A stretch of 64,000 nt of DNA from Haliclona indistincta (taxonomy: Eukaryota; Porifera; Demospongiae; Haplosclerida; Chalinidae), in NCBI GenBank assembly GCA_964017065.1, contig OZ024786.1:13861764-13925763 (forward strand), in the 5' to 3' direction. Shown here piece by piece: positions 60,319 to 64,000 of this stretch. The notes under the pieces were generated by a model that was not told the origin of the DNA, did no database searches, and saw only the letters and a list, made by a program, of their open reading frames with translations. The position numbers and the translations under genes were made by a program. Position 1 is the first letter of the stretch. Each line of letters opens with the position of its first letter.

Positions 60319-62060
60319 TCAAAAGCTCACATAGCAACAGAAAAAGAATTTTGTAGCAACTAATACTAATTTATTGCTCATTATCATCGTCATCACTGTC
60401 CGTATCATTTCTATGTTACTGTCTTCATCATTTGCACATCCTGAGCAGAGTTCTGTGCATGGTAGATTATTCTTCCTGCATGAACATCTTAGTGTAGAGC
60501 AATCAGTTTTACACTTGCGTCTAACTAGCTCGATGATGGCCTGTGGTGCAGGAAGAACCTTTGTAGTGACTGGCAAAATTTGACCATCTGTGTTCTTGTA
60601 GTATCCAAAATTTAGTGGTTCAAAAGGTTGTTGTTGCTGCATTATGGTGGCTTGGAACCATACCCGGCTTTGTAACCGCACACGCTTAATGTGTTCATCA
60701 AGTGCTCCATGCGTAGGGGGTAATTTGTTGCTTTCAGCTAGTTGTTTGCAGAACAGATGCCATCTTAAATCAGGTAATGCAGATACCCTTTGGACAGTAC
60801 CTCAAACAAACAAAATTAGCCAATTCATCTTTCACTTCCTGTGTAAAGTCACCTTCCATTGGTAGTTTCATGACTGCGCTCGGCAAATTCACATCAGCTT
60901 TCATGTACTGTTGAAACGATCTTGTTTTCCTATCCCTGAATTTTTCCAATGTCGTCTGCTCCAGTAAAAGCATGAAATGTAGATAAAACTTGTGCCTTTT
61001 CTTCGCCTAATGCTCTCCAGGTTGGTTCAACATCCACCATACCTGAAACCATTGAAATTGATGTGTTTTTGCAGAGCTTCTCATAGTGTGTCACGGCCAG
61101 AACCAAGACATCTGTATCAGGAGAAAAGAATACCAATTGTGCATTAGGACATCGTTGTGATGCTTTTGCTGCCAGGCAGATCATAAGTGTGTCAGCCTCT
61201 TCATGATTGTTATCCTCGACGTGAAGGTTCCCATTGCTTCTGGTATGCTGTGATGAATAGCTGAATCGATTCCTTTTGTAATCCAGAATTGCTTTGGCGA
61301 GGTAGTCTGTTAGATCTGCTTTTGATTTTTCATGTGATAGAAACCGTGTGATTGGAATGTGCTAGATGTCTATATCATCTGCTATCTTGTATTGCATATA
61401 GGAGCTATTCCTTGTCGTCATTTCTCTCTAGTTTTCTCTTTGGGGGAGTTGGGTTTGTATGTATGAAAGACCTAGATGACTTCACTGAATCCTGCTGTCA
61501 AATTTGTGAGTCTGTCATTAAACTCTTGGATAGATCTTTTACTGTACTGAGTGTCCCTTTCTTCTTTGCAAACTTATGAACTAGAACCATTCCATCAACA
61601 ACAGCAATTTTCTAGTTGTACAGTTATTGCCTGCAGTTATTTGGCCTGTGTTTCCCAGCTTCTATAGGTCATGAATCAGCGTAAATTTTTCGGTGCACGG
61701 CAACATTGATCCATCTGGTGAAAAAGTGCTCTTGGAGTCATCTCTTGGAGCCATCATCAACATCAACATGCAGCTTTACGACCATACAGATTTTTGGTCT
61801 CTCTCATGTCAATAATCTGATCGTGAATCTTTACTGTCTCCTTCTTGCTGCCAGACAAATACATTTTGTTGTTTTGCTCCTTGACTTGTTCTCAAAGACT
61901 TTAATGCGTTCAGTGACATAGTCTTCATAATGCTTTTTTTGTCCAACGTCATCAACATTCAAGATTTGTGGAACATGTTCTTGTGGTACATACACATGTG
62001 TGATGAAATTGTATAGCTGGTTGCCTTCTACAATAAATGGATCAATATTGCTGATTTAAT
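60319..62060 (-). mobile_element. Decayed transposon-like gene, minus strand
   Basis: Minus-strand pieces in order: PFIVEGNQLYNFITHVYVPQ (about 62040), AIVVDGMVLVHKFAKKKGTL (about 61600), YKIADDIDI, stop, HIPITRFLSHEKSKADLTDY (about 61360), HEEADTLMICLAAKASQRCP (about 61210), FFSPDTDVLVLAV, FHAFTGADDIGKIQG, then a C-terminal cysteine-rich segment CKTDCSTLRCSCRKNNLPCT (60490). I recall this architecture from repeated uncharacterised mobile genes in sponges, cnidarians and insects, with a FEN1/PIN-like part (AD..., SPDTDV, GADD) and a CXC-like tail. Several frame changes and stops. Transposon class not determined. Confidence 0.55.
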
Positions 62061-62300
62061 CTTTCTGATAACAGTAGGTCGATCGCAATACGTGATAAAA
62101 TTAATTTTATTTCACAGCCACTAAAATGACTGAAATCGATAGAATCAAAATTTTATTTTGCTACCACTGAATTGTTTACATCTGAATACATAGGTATTGA
62201 ATTATAAATGACCTTCATATGTCAATTATAAGTTAAATTATTTGAAAGTTGCTAATTAATACTCGTCATTTTAATACGCTTAAAAAAGTACAATACAAGC

Positions 62301-62573
62301 ACAAGAGTACATTACCTAAGAGTATGCAACCATCAATATACCCCCTAGGACGGCGTTTGACATTTTCTACGTCACAAGTTTATACAACAGAAAGCATTAG
62401 GGCTGCTATGCCAATGATATTCACAACAGCTGTAATGATAATCATCACTCTGTGGTAATGCTATCACCACTAAGGTTGGCTGGGTTGTGTAAACTTGTGA
62501 CGTAGAAAATGTCAAACGCCGTCCTAGGGGGTATATTGACGGTTGCATACTCTTAGGTAATGAACTCTTGACA
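62301..62573. mobile_element. Foldback MITE with about 95-bp arms
   Basis: Left caagagtacattacctaaga...tacgtcacaagttta and right the reverse complement, ending tcttaggtaatgaactcttg. The centre is about 80 bp. ORFs on opposite strands here are mirror images of each other. Confidence 0.85.
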
Positions 62574-62620
62574 AGCATCTGTGCAAATGCAAACATTAAT
62601 TTTCCGACTCCTTATGTTAA

Positions 62621-63205
62621 AGTAAAGTAAAAAAGCTTTAATAAAAAAACTGAAAAGTGTAGGGATGACTCTTAAAAAAGGAAAGGAACAAGATGGGATG
62701 ATGCTTGCAAAAGTAAAGGAACAAGATGGAATAATGCTTGCAAATGTAAAAGTCCCAAGTATCCCTACATCAGCGGCTTGTTGCGACAACGTGCAACTGA
62801 CAATTGCGGAATCCTCTTCCTATACATTTACAACCATCAATTAGTTCATCGGACTGCGTCCTCCAAACACAGCTACCTGCAGCATATTTACAACAGTCAA
62901 CTACTTCATCGGACTGCGTCCTCCTAAACACAGACACCTCTAGTTATTTACAACCGTCAAGTACTTCATCGGACTGCGTCCTCCAAACACAGATACCTCT
63001 AGTTATTTAGAACCGTCAATTACGTCATCGGACTGCGTCCTCCTTCAAGCCGCTGATGTAGGGATACTTGGGACTTTTACATTTGCAAGCATTATTCCAT
63101 CTTGTTCCTTTACTTTTGCAAGCATCATCCCATCTTGTTCCTTTCCTTTTTTAAGAGTCATCCCTACACTTTTCAGTTTTTTTATTAAAGCTTTTTTACT
63201 TTACT
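62621..63205. mobile_element. 160-bp inverted repeat enclosing a four-unit minisatellite
   Basis: Arms 62621-62780 and 63046-63205 are exact or nearly exact reverse complements, each containing its own short duplication (aaaggaacaagatggrat twice). The 265-bp centre has four units of about 61 bp sharing tcatcggactgcgtcctcc (about 62847, 62908, 62968, 63027). Non-coding. Confidence 0.92.
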
Positions 63206-64000
63206 TGTTCCTGTTACTTTTTTGATCACTACCAGTTTGAACTTATTCTATGTTAGATGTTATTTCATTTTGACAACTCTGTGAGCAGCGCACTGAGTTA
63301 CTAGTCTAGCATGCAGATGTGAACGTGCACGGGTCTTGAGAGTAAGGAGTGTGGTCTAAAATAATCATTTAATATTACCAATCATTCAATGAAAGGTTTA
63401 AAATATCAAGTCCATGTATGACAGATTTGACAACATGATACTTGTTAGTACTGTAATGGATGAAGACTGACTAATACTGACACTGAATTGGACCACGCCT
63501 AGTAGAATCTTGTTGATGCCAATATCACACTCACAGTGGCTTCTAGTCCTTACGCTGCGTGGTGTAGGAACCTTTCTGTGCGTAGGTAAGCGGCGCCGGT
63601 ACAGTACTCAGCCCCGGCGGTTCACGTCTGGGCATGTCAGTTTTAACCAGCCATCTAAAGCTTTAACAAACAGATCAATGTTACTTAGAGTATAGTACAG
63701 CTCTAGACAAATTTCATACCTCTGGCTTGCGCGCTCAAGCGTCCAGACCAGAGACAAACGAAGTATCCATCGAGATAGCTGCAAAGCTGATGTGGGCGGA
63801 GTCAATAATAAGTAGCGACAATAGGGTTAATTATTTAATGGCGTCTTCAGTCCAAAACGGTCTAAAAACCATGTTTTTCAAGGATTACTCGCTTCTGGTA
63901 GTGTTTAATGCCTATCTAAGACGTAAGTGCACTATTCCAGGTATATACACGTGCAATTGTGAAGGTTTGGTAGTGATTCGTTCACTCAGGACAGCGTCAG
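63206..64000. other. Right edge, no gene recognised; dispersed repeat at the end
   Basis: 63880-63940 (actcgcttctggtagtgttta...gtgcactattcc) matches in diverged form the segment near 10110-10190. ORFs at 63510-63695 and 63608-63805 (minus) overlap and show no motif. Confidence 0.35.

Overview
This is eukaryotic, animal DNA, probably a demosponge genome of the Amphimedon type. The organism is inferred from a metazoan KIF23 gene split by many short introns, from ankyrin-Roc-COR-Death domain genes, and from the very high load of MITE and foldback repeats; no search was run. There are no operons, no CRISPR array, and no tRNA or rRNA gene that I could recognise. One assembly gap of 200 N lies at 33462-33661 inside a CT-rich tract.

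The window is organised around a repeated two-gene block: the 3' part of KIF23 (kinesin-6, MKLP1) followed on the same strand by a DAPK-like gene encoding ankyrin repeats, a Roc GTPase, a COR domain and death domain(s). Copy A has a complete 21-exon KIF23 (3867-11067) and an intact ankyrin-Roc-COR gene with two death domains (13878-17942). Copy B has a broken KIF23 (18521-23892) and an intact gene with one death domain (24869-27902). Copy C has only KIF23 exons 19-21, broken by a LINE piece (40657-41323), and an intact single-death-domain gene (41901-44957). Copy D has a broken KIF23 (47502-50669) and a pseudogene of the two-death-domain type (51828-59244), split by a 3.5 kb repeat array. Copy E is only a KIF23 3'-UTR scrap plus the first ~57 codons of the ankyrin gene (59528-60078).

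Outside the blocks: the left edge holds the end of a leucine-rich-repeat gene (1-407) and two decayed copies of a cysteine-rich extracellular-type domain (875-2400). Between copies B and C lie a 103-bp minisatellite, DNA elements, a decayed dynein heavy chain exon, a decayed 5-oxoprolinase gene split by a 3.6 kb inverted-repeat element, and inside that element a chain of micro-exons (7-66 nt). The right edge (60.1-64 kb) is a decayed transposon and foldback elements, one a perfect-looking 160-bp inverted repeat around a four-unit minisatellite.

Functionally, KIF23 is the cytokinesis motor of centralspindlin. The ankyrin-Roc-COR-Death proteins look like intracellular scaffold or signalling proteins of the DAPK/Roco type, with a death-domain exon set that differs between paralogs while the 2.4 kb first exon is nearly the same. 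This exchange of C-terminal cassettes in a tandem array, with mosaic first exons, is the most interesting biology in the window.
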